A stretch of DNA of 64,000 nt from Flavobacterium cupriresistens (lineage in GTDB: Bacteria; Bacteroidota; Bacteroidia; Flavobacteriales; Flavobacteriaceae). The position numbers and the translations under genes are program-made. The stretch is from the NCBI RefSeq assembly GCF_020911925.1, contig NZ_CP087134.1:2604001-2668000 (forward strand), read 5' to 3'. Position 1 is the first letter of the stretch; each line of letters starts with the position of its first letter. Below, piece by piece: positions 15,385 through 24,539 of this stretch. The notes below the pieces were generated by a model, which ran no database searches, was not told the DNA's origin, and saw only the letters and a program-made list of their open reading frames with translations.

Positions 15385-15691
15385 CGCAAAGAATTGAACG
15401 AATTTCCACGAATCGACAGATTAGCGTGGTAGTACACGGTTTAGACAAACGATAGTATATTTCCATTTCAATTGTCCGCAATCTTGTCCTTTCGACGAAG
15501 GAGAAATCTTCACAAGTAGCTCCACAAAGAAAGTGTCAGATTATAGATTCAGCAAACGAAGATTTCTCCTTCGTCGAAAGGACACAAAAATGGGGCTTCG
15601 GCTTCGCTCAGCCTGACAAAAATGGATAGAAGAAAAGATCAGTGAAAATCTGTTTATTCTGCTTAATCTGCGTGTTTATATGTAAAGTAAT
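15385..15691. repeat. Hairpin array unit B1
   Basis: Arms 15485-15511 and 15558-15584 pair over 27 bp; the loop of type B contains AAGTAGCTCCACAAAGAAAG. Confidence 0.85.
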
Positions 15692-15976
15692 CGCAACGAA
15701 TTGCACGAATTTCCACGAATTGACAGATTAGCGTGATAGTACACGGTTTAGACAAGCGACAATGTATTTCGATTTCAATTACCCGTAATCTTGTCCTTTC
15801 GACGAAGGAGAAATCACACAAGTTGAGCACGCACTGTTATGGAATATAGAATGCGATTTCTCCTTCGTCTAAAGGACACAAAAATGGGGCTTCGACTTCG
15901 CTCAGCCTGACAAAAGAGGGCAGAAGAAAAGATCAGTGAAAATCTGTTTAATCTGCGTGCTTATATGTAAAGTAAT
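15692..15976. repeat. Hairpin array unit A2
   Basis: Near-copy of A1. One arm has a single mismatch (CGTCT instead of CGTCG near 15870), and the tail lost one ATCTGCTTA repeat. Confidence 0.85.
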
Positions 15977-16283
15977 CGCAAAGAATTGAACGAATTTTCA
16001 CAAATCGGCAGATTAGCGTGATAGTACACGGTTTAAACAAACGATAGTGTATTTCGATTTCAATTGTCCGCAATCTTGTCCTTTCGACGAAGGAGAAATC
16101 TTCACAAGTAGCTCCACAAAGAAAGTACCAGATTGTAGATTCAGCAAACGAAGATTTCTCCTTCGTCGAAAGGACACAAAAAAGGGGCTTCGACTTCGCT
16201 CAGCCTGACAAAAAAGGTTAGAAGAAAAGATCAGTGAAAATCTGTTTAATCTGTTTAATCTGCGTGCTTATATGTAAAGTAAT
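15977..16283. repeat. Hairpin array unit B2
   Basis: Near-copy of B1, with arms starting at 16077 and ending at 16176 and the same type-B loop with a few substitutions. Confidence 0.85.
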
Positions 16284-16347
16284 CGCAAAGAATTGAACGA
16301 ATTTCCACGAATTGACGGGGAGGGCTTCGACTTCGCTCAGCCTGACA
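16284..16347. repeat. Truncated array unit
   Basis: Keeps the unit start and the CTTCGCTCAGCCTGACA block but lacks the hairpin between them, an internal deletion of roughly 200 bp. Confidence 0.75.
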
Positions 16348-16390
16348 GACGGTTATAAATCTAAAATCTGAACTCTAAAATCTACAATAA

Positions 16391-16424
16391 AAAAATCCCG
16401 TCTCAATTAAGAAACGGGATTTTT
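16391..16424 (-). terminator. Terminator of lysA
   Basis: AAAAATCCCGT / AACGGGATTTTT stem, symmetric, directly past the lysA stop. Confidence 0.75.
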
Positions 16425-16443
16425 AGCATGATATTTTTTTATT

Positions 16444-17667
16444 TTAAGCCGTTACCGCAGCTTCTTGTGGTAACGAAATTTGATTTTTAAGCAAATCTTC
16501 GAAAGTTTCGCGCTCACGGATTAAGATTCCCTGACCGTTCATCCACAATACCTCAGCAGGTTTGTATCTGGAGTTGTAGTTGGATGCCATTGAGAAACAA
16601 TATGCTCCTGCGTTTCTGAAAGCAAGAATATCCCCTTCGGTAATTTCGTGGATTCTGCGGTTGTTTGCAAAAGTATCGGTCTCGCAAATGTATCCTACTA
16701 CAGAGTAGAAACGTTCTTTCCCTTTTGTGTTTGAGATGTTCTCAATATGATGTGAAGAACCATAAAACATTGGACGAATTAAATGGTTGAAACCACTATC
16801 GATTCCGGCGAAAACGGTTGACGTTGTTTGTTTTACTACGTTAACTTTGGCCAGGAAGAATCCGGCTTCACTCACTAAGAATTTACCAGGCTCAAAAATC
16901 AAGGTTAAATCTTTGCCATATTCAGCACAGAAAGTGTTGAATCTTTTGGATAATTTTTTACCTAATTCTTCAATGTCTGTTTCGATATCATCTTTTTTGT
17001 AAGGTACTTTGAAACCGCTTCCGAAGTCTAAGAACTCTAATTCTTTGAAGTGTTTTGCAGTATCGAACAAAATTTCGGCCGCATACAAGAATACCTCGAT
17101 ATCTAAAATATCAGAACCGGTGTGCATGTGAATACCTACAATGTGCATTTTTGTGTTTTCAACAATTCGCAATATATGGGGTATCTGATGTACAGAAATT
17201 CCGAATTTACTATCAATGTGTCCTACAGAAATATTAGCATTTCCTCCCGCCATTACGTGTGGATTGATACGAATACATACTGGTATATGAGGATGTTTTG
17301 TTCCGAATTGCTCCAGAATAGATAAATTGTCGATATTGATTTGTACACCCATTGCGGCAACTTCTTCGATTTCTTCCAAAGAAACTCCGTTTGGTGTAAA
17401 AAAGATTTTTTCAGGGTCATAACCGGCATGAAGCCCTAATAAAACCTCTTGAATGGATACGGTATCCAAGCCAGATCCCATGTTTTTTAATAACTGGAGA
17501 ATGGCAACGTTAGACAATGCTTTCATAGCATAATTAACTCTTAAGTTTTCTACCTTAGAGAAAGCTTTAGTTAATCGATTGTACTGAGACTGAATCTTCT
17601 CGGCATCATAAACGTATAATGGACTTCCAAATTGGTCTGCTAACTGCAGTAGATCTTTTGCTTGCAT
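16444..17667 (-). CDS. lysA: Diaminopimelate decarboxylase
   Basis: Converts meso-diaminopimelate to L-lysine and CO2, the last step of lysine synthesis, in the cytosol with PLP. From ATG 17667 it has 407 residues, a normal length. The PLP lysine is in VNYAMKALSN (near 45); HIDSKFG, the glycine-rich FLDFGSGF and the phosphate-binding FEPGKFLV follow; the CETDTF segment near 335 corresponds to the second-subunit substrate motif, and GAYCFSMASNYN is the C-terminal signature. The longer frame from 17736 would start upstream of the promoter at 17685-17715 and is rejected. Monocistronic, closed by a terminator. Confidence 0.93.
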   Translation of the reverse strand: MQAKDLLQLADQFGSPLYVYDAEKIQSQYNRLTKAFSKVENLRVNYAMKALSNVAILQLLKNMGSGLDTVSIQEVLLGLHAGYDPEKIFFTPNGVSLEEIEEVAAMGVQINIDNLSILEQFGTKHPHIPVCIRINPHVMAGGNANISVGHIDSKFGISVHQIPHILRIVENTKMHIVGIHMHTGSDILDIEVFLYAAEILFDTAKHFKELEFLDFGSGFKVPYKKDDIETDIEELGKKLSKRFNTFCAEYGKDLTLIFEPGKFLVSEAGFFLAKVNVVKQTTSTVFAGIDSGFNHLIRPMFYGSSHHIENISNTKGKERFYSVVGYICETDTFANNRRIHEITEGDILAFRNAGAYCFSMASNYNSRYKPAEVLWMNGQGILIRERETFEDLLKNQISLPQEAAVTA

Positions 17668-17684
17668 TTGTAAACTATTTTTGG

Positions 17685-17715
17685 CAAACTTATTACTCTT
17701 TTGGGGATTGACAAA
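17685..17715 (-). promoter_or_regulatory. lysA promoter, full Bacteroidota consensus
   Basis: On the minus strand TTTG (17715-17712), 19-base spacer, TAAGTTTG (17692-17685). It fixes the lysA start to ATG 17667. Confidence 0.75.
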
Positions 17716-17821
17716 TTTTAAAATGAAAAATAACAAATCATAACAATTTGTTATAAAACCAACAATTGAATAAAATGTAACTTTTCGACATAAATACTTC
17801 TTATTTAGAATAAATAAAGAT

Positions 17822-17829
17822 TATATTTG
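17822..17829 (+). promoter_or_regulatory. Promoter -7 element of the first TonB receptor
   Basis: TATATTTG, an exact TAnnTTTG match 28 bases before the receptor ATG. Confidence 0.45.
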
Positions 17830-17857
17830 CCCAAAAATTGCATTTTAATCATTATTT

Positions 17858-19990
17858 ATGAAAAAAATTACTACATTTTGCCTATTAAACCTTATAGTTT
17901 CAATAGGATTTGCTCAAGAAAAGACGAAAGACAGTTTAGCGACAAATAATTTAGATGATATTATTGTAACGGCAAGCCGGAAAAAAGAGAGCATAAAAGA
18001 AGTTGTTTCTTCGATTACTATAGTAGGAGAAAAGAAAATTCAAAGCCAGACTATAATTAATTCAAATATTAGTAATATTCTACAATATACGGTTCCGAGT
18101 TTAGCTACTGCCGGAAATCAAACTTCAAATTACGGGCAGACTTTAAGAGGAAGACCTTTTTTGGTTATGATTGACGGAGTGCCTCAATCTACGCCATTGC
18201 GAAACGGAGGAAGAGATTTACAGGTTATTGATCCTTTTTCTGTTGAAAGAGTCGAAGTAATTAAAGGAGCAACATCCATTTACGGTAATGGAGCCGATGG
18301 AGGGATTATCAATTATATTACAAAGAAAAACCATAAGGAAAGGCCATTTTCAGGTTCTGCACAATTAGGTCTTATATCACAACCTAAAACGTTTGCAGAA
18401 TCATTTGGATACAGAGGATCGGCTTCTTTTACCGGAAAGATAGAGCGATTTGATTATGTTGTAGGGTTTACTAAAGAAAGAACGGGAGTAATAAAAGATG
18501 CTAATTCGGTTAATACTTCTCCTTTTTACAGTTTATCAAATTTAGACACCTATAATGGTTTATTAAAAATAGGCTATCAATTAACCGACAAACAAAGATT
18601 CGAGTTTTCGTATATTGGGTATGCTTCCAGATCTTTTTTAGATCAGGATGTTAAGATTGGTAAGTGGGGCGAGATTCCTACTATTGGAGTTGAGTCTGAA
18701 AGGAGATTAGGAACTCCGGAGGGAACTCCAAGAAATCATAATTTTAGACTTTCTTATACCAATTCAGAGATTTGGAACAATACAGCATTAAATGTAAACA
18801 TCTACTCACAGGATTTCAGAACGGTTTACGGATATGACAGAGATCAATTTTTAAATGGTGGACAGTCCAATGTGGCTTCAAAGAAATTAGGACTTAGGAT
18901 GAATTTTGATTCCCGTCTTTTTTCAAATGATACTTATAAAGCAGATTTGATTTATGGAGTAGATATTCTTCAGGATGAGACTGTTCAAAAATTAGAAGAT
19001 GGACGTTTCTGGACTCCACAAATGAAAATGCAAAATACAGCCCCATTCGTCTTAATTAAATTTGATGCTTGGGAAAAATTTACTTTGAAAGCGGGAGCGC
19101 GATACGAAAACATCAAAGTTAAAGCAGATGATTTTTATACATTGCCAGTACTTAATGCTAAAAACAATACCTACAACAATAGTATTTTTGTACAAGGGGG
19201 TGATTTAGAATATAATGCTTTTGTGAGCAATATTGGTTTGCGATATAATATTATGCCGGAGGTAAATGTCTTTACCAGTTATTCTCAGTCTTTTTCGATC
19301 AATGAAGTAGGACGTATTTTGAGAACTTCTACAGAAAGTGTTATTTCAAAATTACCAACTGATCCGATCATTGTAAATAATTACGAAATGGGTGTGGCGG
19401 GAACTATTAAAAAATGGATCAACTATGAGCTAACGAGTTTTTGGAGTACTTCAAAACTGGGAGCGACCTCTGTTCAGTTGCCAAATGGTTCTTTTGCGAT
19501 GCAGCGTGCTCCGGAGAATATTTGGGGATATGAGGTAGTCTTAAATTTGAAACCATTGGAGGTTTTAAGTTTCGGAGGAGCCTTCGCTTGGTTGGAAGGA
19601 AAAGTGGATAATGATAATAACGGAACATACGAAAAGTACATTAACGGTTCTCGTATAATGGCTCCAAAACTTACAACTTATATTCAAGTACGTCCAACAA
19701 AAAAATTAGATGTAGAATTAAGCAGTCTGCATAATTTTGAAAGAAACCGATTTGATCCTAACCCAACAACAAATTTGTATAGTGTTAATGAAGGACCTGT
19801 AAAAAAATATACTGTTTTTAATTTAAGCAGTTCTTATCTTATTGGCGAATCATTAAAATTAGGATTAGGGGTTGAGAATTTATTTAATAAAGATTATTCT
19901 CCAAATATGGCATGGTGGCAAGCGAGAGACAAAGATTTTGTTAACGCTCCGGGAAGACGTGCTACCGTACAAGTTCAATACAACTTTTAA
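17858..19990 (+). CDS. TonB-dependent outer-membrane receptor (siderophore-type)
   Basis: 710 residues with a signal peptide (ends FAQ, residue 20), a TonB box DDIIVTASR near 33, a plug domain to about 160 (LRGRPFLVMIDGVPQ, VERVEVIKGATSIYGNGADGGIINYITKK) and a 22-strand barrel ending in aromatic VQVQYNF for outer-membrane insertion. No carboxypeptidase-like N-terminal domain. The plug text is most like ferric-siderophore receptors, including the late YELTSFWSTSKLGATSV region. The actual ligand is not readable; no Fur box was identified. The second receptor gene lies downstream, but a hairpin separates them, so they need not be co-transcribed. Confidence 0.88.
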   Translation: MKKITTFCLLNLIVSIGFAQEKTKDSLATNNLDDIIVTASRKKESIKEVVSSITIVGEKKIQSQTIINSNISNILQYTVPSLATAGNQTSNYGQTLRGRPFLVMIDGVPQSTPLRNGGRDLQVIDPFSVERVEVIKGATSIYGNGADGGIINYITKKNHKERPFSGSAQLGLISQPKTFAESFGYRGSASFTGKIERFDYVVGFTKERTGVIKDANSVNTSPFYSLSNLDTYNGLLKIGYQLTDKQRFEFSYIGYASRSFLDQDVKIGKWGEIPTIGVESERRLGTPEGTPRNHNFRLSYTNSEIWNNTALNVNIYSQDFRTVYGYDRDQFLNGGQSNVASKKLGLRMNFDSRLFSNDTYKADLIYGVDILQDETVQKLEDGRFWTPQMKMQNTAPFVLIKFDAWEKFTLKAGARYENIKVKADDFYTLPVLNAKNNTYNNSIFVQGGDLEYNAFVSNIGLRYNIMPEVNVFTSYSQSFSINEVGRILRTSTESVISKLPTDPIIVNNYEMGVAGTIKKWINYELTSFWSTSKLGATSVQLPNGSFAMQRAPENIWGYEVVLNLKPLEVLSFGGAFAWLEGKVDNDNNGTYEKYINGSRIMAPKLTTYIQVRPTKKLDVELSSLHNFERNRFDPNPTTNLYSVNEGPVKKYTVFNLSSSYLIGESLKLGLGVENLFNKDYSPNMAWWQARDKDFVNAPGRRATVQVQYNF

Positions 19991-20084
19991 TTTCTTTCAG
20001 GTTTAATCTTCAAAATACTGTTTTGAATCAGGACTGATTGAAAACCTGAGATTTTACCACTACAATAAACAACTTTTTAGACTT

Positions 20085-20117
20085 ACTACCTCGGAACTCA
20101 GTTGCGGGGTAGTTTCT
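20085..20117 (+). terminator. Terminator-like hairpin between the two TonB receptors
   Basis: ACTACCTCG / CGGGGTAGT stem (one G-T pair) with inner AAC/GTT pairing, followed by TTTC. Confidence 0.55.
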
Positions 20118-20264
20118 TACTGTCTTTTTTGAAAAAATAACAGGATTTTTTTAAGAAAATAAAGATAAATACAGATTGAAATTCATAGCATAAAAACTAA
20201 GGTCTGTAAAATTTATAATACCCTATAATTACGAATACAAATTAAACACAACTAAAACTAAGGA

Positions 20265-22817
20265 ATGAAAAAATTGCTAAAAACAATAATTGGAGCCTGC
20301 TTCATGACCTCATTTATGATCGCCTCGGCGGCAGAAAATGAAAATGAAGGAGGAAATGAAAAAGATAAAGGCACACTAAGCGGTCACATAACAACAAGCG
20401 ACGGAGCACCAGCGGGCTCAGTTTCGGTCTATATTAATGAGTTAAAGAAACATCGTATTACGGATGGAGATGGCTTTTATCAGTTTGAAAATTTAGAAGA
20501 AGGGGAGTATACTTTACATGTTTCGATGTTAAATTATAAAATCGTTACACATAAATTTCAAATTAAGAAAAACGAAACCACAACGTTAGATCTGCAATTG
20601 AGTGTAGAAGCAAAAAAATTGAAAGAAGTCGTTGTTACAGGATCAAAAAAAACATCAGGGAGTATAGAAATAGGAAAAAACGAAATCAATAGAAACAGAG
20701 GTACTGCCAATGGAGATGTTTTGAACGGTATTCCGGGTATTTCCGTAAACAACATACGAAACGAAGCCGGTGCTTTGGATATTGGTATCCGTGGTTTGCA
20801 AGGAGATGGAAGGGTGCCTATTATGGTAGATGGGAGTTTACAATCTGCACAGACCTTCAGAGGATACATGGGGTCTAGCGACAGAACGTATATCGATATG
20901 GATTTGGTTAAAAAAATCAAAGTAGATAAAGGCTCAAGTACTAATCCTAACGCCATTGGTGCTACCGGTGGATTTGTTGAAATGGAAACAATCGACGCTG
21001 AAGATGTAGTATCGGGCAATAAGAAGTTTGGAGTATATATAAAAGGAAATATTTTTAATAACAGTCAGCTTCCTACTATTCCAAAGGATGAGGATGATCA
21101 GGTATATTATATTTTGCAGGACAATTCTAAACGTGACCGAATTAATAACGGAAGTGCTACAGCAGCAATAGCTTTCAAGGACAAAAAATTTGACGCACTT
21201 GTTGCTTATAATGTGCATACACAAGGGAATTATTTTGCAGGAGAAAACGGTGCTGACCGATATGGCTACGATCCAATTTACTACGATACTTTTGACCCTG
21301 AAAATAGTGATAAATATAAAAAACCGGTAATACAACCCGGAGAAGAGGTCGTAAATACCAGTTATCAAAGTCAGTCGGCTCTTGCAAAATTAGGATGGAA
21401 TATTGCACCGCATCACCGTGTGGAGTTTAATTACCGTTATCACAAGCAAAAAGCAGGTGAAGTATTAGCGGCTTATTGGTATAAAAACAACAATGACAAA
21501 AATTTTAAGGATCTTCCGGATGATGTAGAAAGTGTGCCGCAATGGGCATTGGGTACTGCTGAATTGAATAATTATACCGTAAATTACACCTTTAACCCTA
21601 ATGATTTGGTTCATTTAAATGTTTCGGTATTTGCTAATGAGGCTAATTTTTTTCAACGTAACGGTTTAATTCAAACGCCGGGTGCGGGCAATGGGGATCA
21701 GTATTTACATCGTTTTACAAATGATAGAAAAGGAGCTTTAATTTCAAATCAAACCAAGTTTTCCGGAATTCCACTTACGCTGCAATACGGGATCAATACA
21801 CAGATAGAAAAAATCGTTCCCAAAGATGTGCCTGAGGGTAGAACGGGATCTTCGCGTAATGGTAAGAGAGAGGAATACAGTGCATTTGTAGCTGGAGACT
21901 TAGTAGTAAATAAGTTTTTGTTTCAGGCCAATATGAGAGTGCATGAAACAAAAGTATCCGATTACAATGCTGATAGAGATTTGAAATACGATGCCAAATT
22001 GAACATTGGTGGAAAAGTGGTTTATACACCGATCCAACAACTTAACCTATTCGCAAAAGCGTCTAATACGTACCGTAACCCAAGTTTGTATGAATCGACA
22101 GAATCAATTCAGACTTTTAGTTATAATGAAAAATACCCTTTAAGAGCAGAGGGAACAACCACTATTGAGCTTGGGTTTGAAAGCAATTTTGACAACCTGC
22201 TTTTGGAGGATGATCACTTTAATTTTGGTGCCACTGTTTTTCAGAATAATACAAGAGGATATATCTCAGCGGCAACCATGATGCCGGATTATGATTTTAT
22301 ATTTTTAAATTATGATCGTTTTAAATTAAAAGGATTGGAATTGGCAATAGGGTATATTTCCCGTCAATTCTTTTTAAATGCTTCTGCTATTTTGTATAGA
22401 GATGCAGTAGTAACTTCTAATATTTTGGGTGCTCAGGATGGAACAAATCCAACCAATTCACTTGGTTTTGCCTGGAGTCTTTTACCGGCAAGAATCCCGC
22501 CGAAACAATCTTTTATGGCTGAAATTGGAGGAAGTACAGAGGATAAAAAACTAACCGTTGGAAGTAGATTAAGATGGCACAGTTTGAAAGAAAATCCAAA
22601 AGACTGGTTAGAAGGTACAGGTGCTTCTTCTGTTGCTACGACCATTCCGGCAGATTATATTTTGGATGTGTACGGAATGTATCGTTTTAATGATAATTTT
22701 ATTATGAATTTGAACATAGGCAATGTAACTGACCGTTATACTTATGATGTAGGTACAGTTATCACAATGCCGGTACCTGGAAGAACAATCCGTTTAGGTA
22801 TGGAAGTTAAGTTCTAA
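20265..22817 (+). CDS. TonB-dependent receptor with carboxypeptidase-like N-terminal domain
   Basis: 850 residues. Signal peptide to about residue 23, then an acidic linker (ENENEGGNEKDK), a CarboxypepD_reg-like beta-sandwich about 37-112 (GTLSGHITTSDGAPAGSVSVYI, GFYQFENLEEGEYTLHV), TonB box LKEVVVTGSKK near 118, plug about 130-235 (LNGIPGISVNNIR, IRGLQGDGRVPIMVDGS), and a barrel ending in RLGMEVKF. No SusD partner follows, so uptake of iron chelates or small ligands is likelier than glycans, but this is inference. A strong terminator follows. Confidence 0.88.
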   Translation: MKKLLKTIIGACFMTSFMIASAAENENEGGNEKDKGTLSGHITTSDGAPAGSVSVYINELKKHRITDGDGFYQFENLEEGEYTLHVSMLNYKIVTHKFQIKKNETTTLDLQLSVEAKKLKEVVVTGSKKTSGSIEIGKNEINRNRGTANGDVLNGIPGISVNNIRNEAGALDIGIRGLQGDGRVPIMVDGSLQSAQTFRGYMGSSDRTYIDMDLVKKIKVDKGSSTNPNAIGATGGFVEMETIDAEDVVSGNKKFGVYIKGNIFNNSQLPTIPKDEDDQVYYILQDNSKRDRINNGSATAAIAFKDKKFDALVAYNVHTQGNYFAGENGADRYGYDPIYYDTFDPENSDKYKKPVIQPGEEVVNTSYQSQSALAKLGWNIAPHHRVEFNYRYHKQKAGEVLAAYWYKNNNDKNFKDLPDDVESVPQWALGTAELNNYTVNYTFNPNDLVHLNVSVFANEANFFQRNGLIQTPGAGNGDQYLHRFTNDRKGALISNQTKFSGIPLTLQYGINTQIEKIVPKDVPEGRTGSSRNGKREEYSAFVAGDLVVNKFLFQANMRVHETKVSDYNADRDLKYDAKLNIGGKVVYTPIQQLNLFAKASNTYRNPSLYESTESIQTFSYNEKYPLRAEGTTTIELGFESNFDNLLLEDDHFNFGATVFQNNTRGYISAATMMPDYDFIFLNYDRFKLKGLELAIGYISRQFFLNASAILYRDAVVTSNILGAQDGTNPTNSLGFAWSLLPARIPPKQSFMAEIGGSTEDKKLTVGSRLRWHSLKENPKDWLEGTGASSVATTIPADYILDVYGMYRFNDNFIMNLNIGNVTDRYTYDVGTVITMPVPGRTIRLGMEVKF

Positions 22818-22877
22818 GTAGCGTCACAGCTTAGAAACAGCCTATTTTTTAGGATCAATTTCCGATATTAAATAACA

Positions 22878-22912
22878 AACCCCCTTTTTTAATTTTGAAA
22901 AAGGGGGTTTTG
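22878..22912. terminator. Bidirectional terminator
   Basis: AAACCCCCTTTTT / AAAAAGGGGGTTT stem with T runs on both strands, between the convergent receptor and gltD genes. Confidence 0.85.
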
Positions 22913-22938
22913 TTTTATAAAATAGATTCGTTTATGAT

Positions 22939-24393
22939 TTATAAACTTGGTAAATCGCCATTTCCTTTGGTTGGTAAATTAGTAGAACCCATTAGGAATA
23001 AATCTACCTCTCTTGCTGCTTCACGACCTTCAGAAATAGCCCAAACAATTAAAGATTGTCCGCGACGCATGTCTCCGGCAGTGAAAATATGAGGAACATT
23101 GGTTTGATAATTTTTAGCTTTATAATTGCTTCTCATGTCAATTTCAAGCCCTAATTGTTCACTTAATGTTTTCTCCGGACCTGTAAAACCTAAGGCCAAT
23201 AAAGCCAAATCGCAAGGCCAGATTTTTTCTGAACCTTCTTTTTCGATTAATTCAGGTCTTTGTCCCGGCGTCATTTTCCATTGCACTTCGACTGTTTTTA
23301 ATCCAACCAATTCTCCTTTTTCGTTTGCTAAGAATTCTTTGGTGTTGATTAACCAGTTTCTGTTACAACCTTCTTCGTGTGAAGAGGAAGTTTTTAATTG
23401 CAACGGCCAGAAAGGCCAAGGAGTTGTTTCGCTTCTTCCAACGGGTGGTTTTGGCAAAATTTCGAAATTGGTAACCGATTTGGCACCGTGTCGGTTAGAA
23501 GTTCCAATACAATCTGAACCGGTGTCTCCACCACCAATCACGATAACATCTTTACCGGTAGCCATTACCTGATCCGGAATTGATTCTCCGAACAATACTT
23601 TGGTTTGCTGCGTCAGGAAATCCATAGCCTGAACAACGCCTTTGCTTTCGATTCCTTTAGTAGGCAAACTTCTTCTTTCGGTTGCTCCGCCGCATAATAC
23701 GATAGAATCAAAAGCATTTAGTTCGTCTACGCTAAAGTTTACGCCAACATTAACATTGGTTTTAAAAGTGATTCCTTCTGCTTCAAGGATCGCTACACGT
23801 CTGTCGATGATTCCTTTTTCTAGTTTAAAATTTGGAATCCCGTAACGCAATAAACCTCCAATAGCATTATCTCTTTCAAAAACAGTTACCGTATGTCCGG
23901 CTCTGTTTAATTGTTGTGCTGCTGCCAAACCTGCAGGACCGGAACCAATAACGGCTACCGTTTTTCCGGTTCTTTTTTTAGGAGTCTGTGGTTTGATCCA
24001 GCCTTCTGCGAAACCTCTTTCGATAATGTTTTTTTCAATATTTTCGATCGCAACAGGCTCTTTAATGATTCCCAATACACATGATTTCTCACATGGAGCA
24101 GGGCATAAACGACCTGTAAATTCCGGAAAGTTATTAGTCGATTGTAAAATATCTAAGGCACTTTGCCATTCTTCCTGATGTACCATGTCATTAAAATCAG
24201 GAATTAAATTTCCTAACGGACAGGCACTGTGGCAAAAAGGAATACCACAATCCATACATCTAGAACCTTGTTCTTTTATTTGCTCTTTTGCTAACGGAAT
24301 CGTAAATTCATTATAGTTGCTAACACGTTCTATAACTTCAATATTACTTTCGTCGGCTCTTCTATATTCTTTAAATCCGCCTATTTTACCCAT
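22939..24393 (-). CDS. gltD: Glutamate synthase (NADPH) small subunit
   Basis: Supplies electrons from NADPH to the large subunit for glutamate synthesis from glutamine and 2-oxoglutarate. From ATG 24393 ([12 protein letters not shown]) it has 484 residues. N-terminal cysteine clusters for two 4Fe-4S centres ([14 protein letters not shown] near 45, CPAPCEKSC near 97), FAD site [17 protein letters not shown] near 145, NADPH site GGGDTGSDC near 290, and C-terminal [20 protein letters not shown]. Downstream of gltB on the same strand with a 146-bp spacer of simple AATTCCAAATTCC repeats. The 12-residue upstream extension was not used because MGK is the family start. Confidence 0.95.
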   Translation of the reverse strand: MGKIGGFKEYRRADESNIEVIERVSNYNEFTIPLAKEQIKEQGSRCMDCGIPFCHSACPLGNLIPDFNDMVHQEEWQSALDILQSTNNFPEFTGRLCPAPCEKSCVLGIIKEPVAIENIEKNIIERGFAEGWIKPQTPKKRTGKTVAVIGSGPAGLAAAQQLNRAGHTVTVFERDNAIGGLLRYGIPNFKLEKGIIDRRVAILEAEGITFKTNVNVGVNFSVDELNAFDSIVLCGGATERRSLPTKGIESKGVVQAMDFLTQQTKVLFGESIPDQVMATGKDVIVIGGGDTGSDCIGTSNRHGAKSVTNFEILPKPPVGRSETTPWPFWPLQLKTSSSHEEGCNRNWLINTKEFLANEKGELVGLKTVEVQWKMTPGQRPELIEKEGSEKIWPCDLALLALGFTGPEKTLSEQLGLEIDMRSNYKAKNYQTNVPHIFTAGDMRRGQSLIVWAISEGREAAREVDLFLMGSTNLPTKGNGDLPSL

Positions 24394-24539
24394 GACTTTT
24401 TCTTTAAATTCCAATTTTTTGAATTCCAAATTCCAATTTTTTAAATTCCAAATTCCAAACTTTTTAACCGCAAGACTAGCAAAGCGGTGTGGTCAAATTT
24501 GAAATAATCTAAAATCTAAAATCTGAATTCTAAAATCAT
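24394..24539. repeat. gltB-gltD spacer made of simple repeats
   Basis: Contains degenerate AAATTCCAATTTTTTGAATTCC units, an ACCGC...GCGGT hairpin and TCTAAAATCTAAAATC units. The same two simple-repeat types occur near 6044-6345. Confidence 0.6.

Larger units (their letters stand above)
15032..16390. repeat. Gene-free array of alternating hairpin units A-B-A-B plus fragment
   Basis: About 1.4 kb without any gene. Four units of 285-307 bp alternate between two types and are followed by an internally deleted fifth. All share a start of CGCAAnGAATTGnACGAAT type, a central perfect hairpin arm TGTCCTTTCGACGAAGGAGA, a CTTCGCTCAGCCTGACA block, and a tail with ATCTGTTTAATCTGC. Types differ in the hairpin loop. 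The pattern implies duplication of a roughly 600-bp A-B pair. Confidence 0.85.

Noticed and set aside
15032..16390. CRISPR array
   Set aside because: Units are about 300 bp with perfect internal hairpins and no short repeats separated by unique spacers; no cas genes.
15032..16390. Insertion sequence or transposon
   Set aside because: No open reading frame, no terminal inverted repeats at array ends and no target-site duplication seen.
20558..21019. Leftward frame of 153 codons
   Set aside because: Antisense shadow of the carboxypeptidase-like domain and plug of the TonB receptor.
23126..23572. Rightward frame of 148 codons
   Set aside because: Antisense shadow of gltD, which has complete family motifs.
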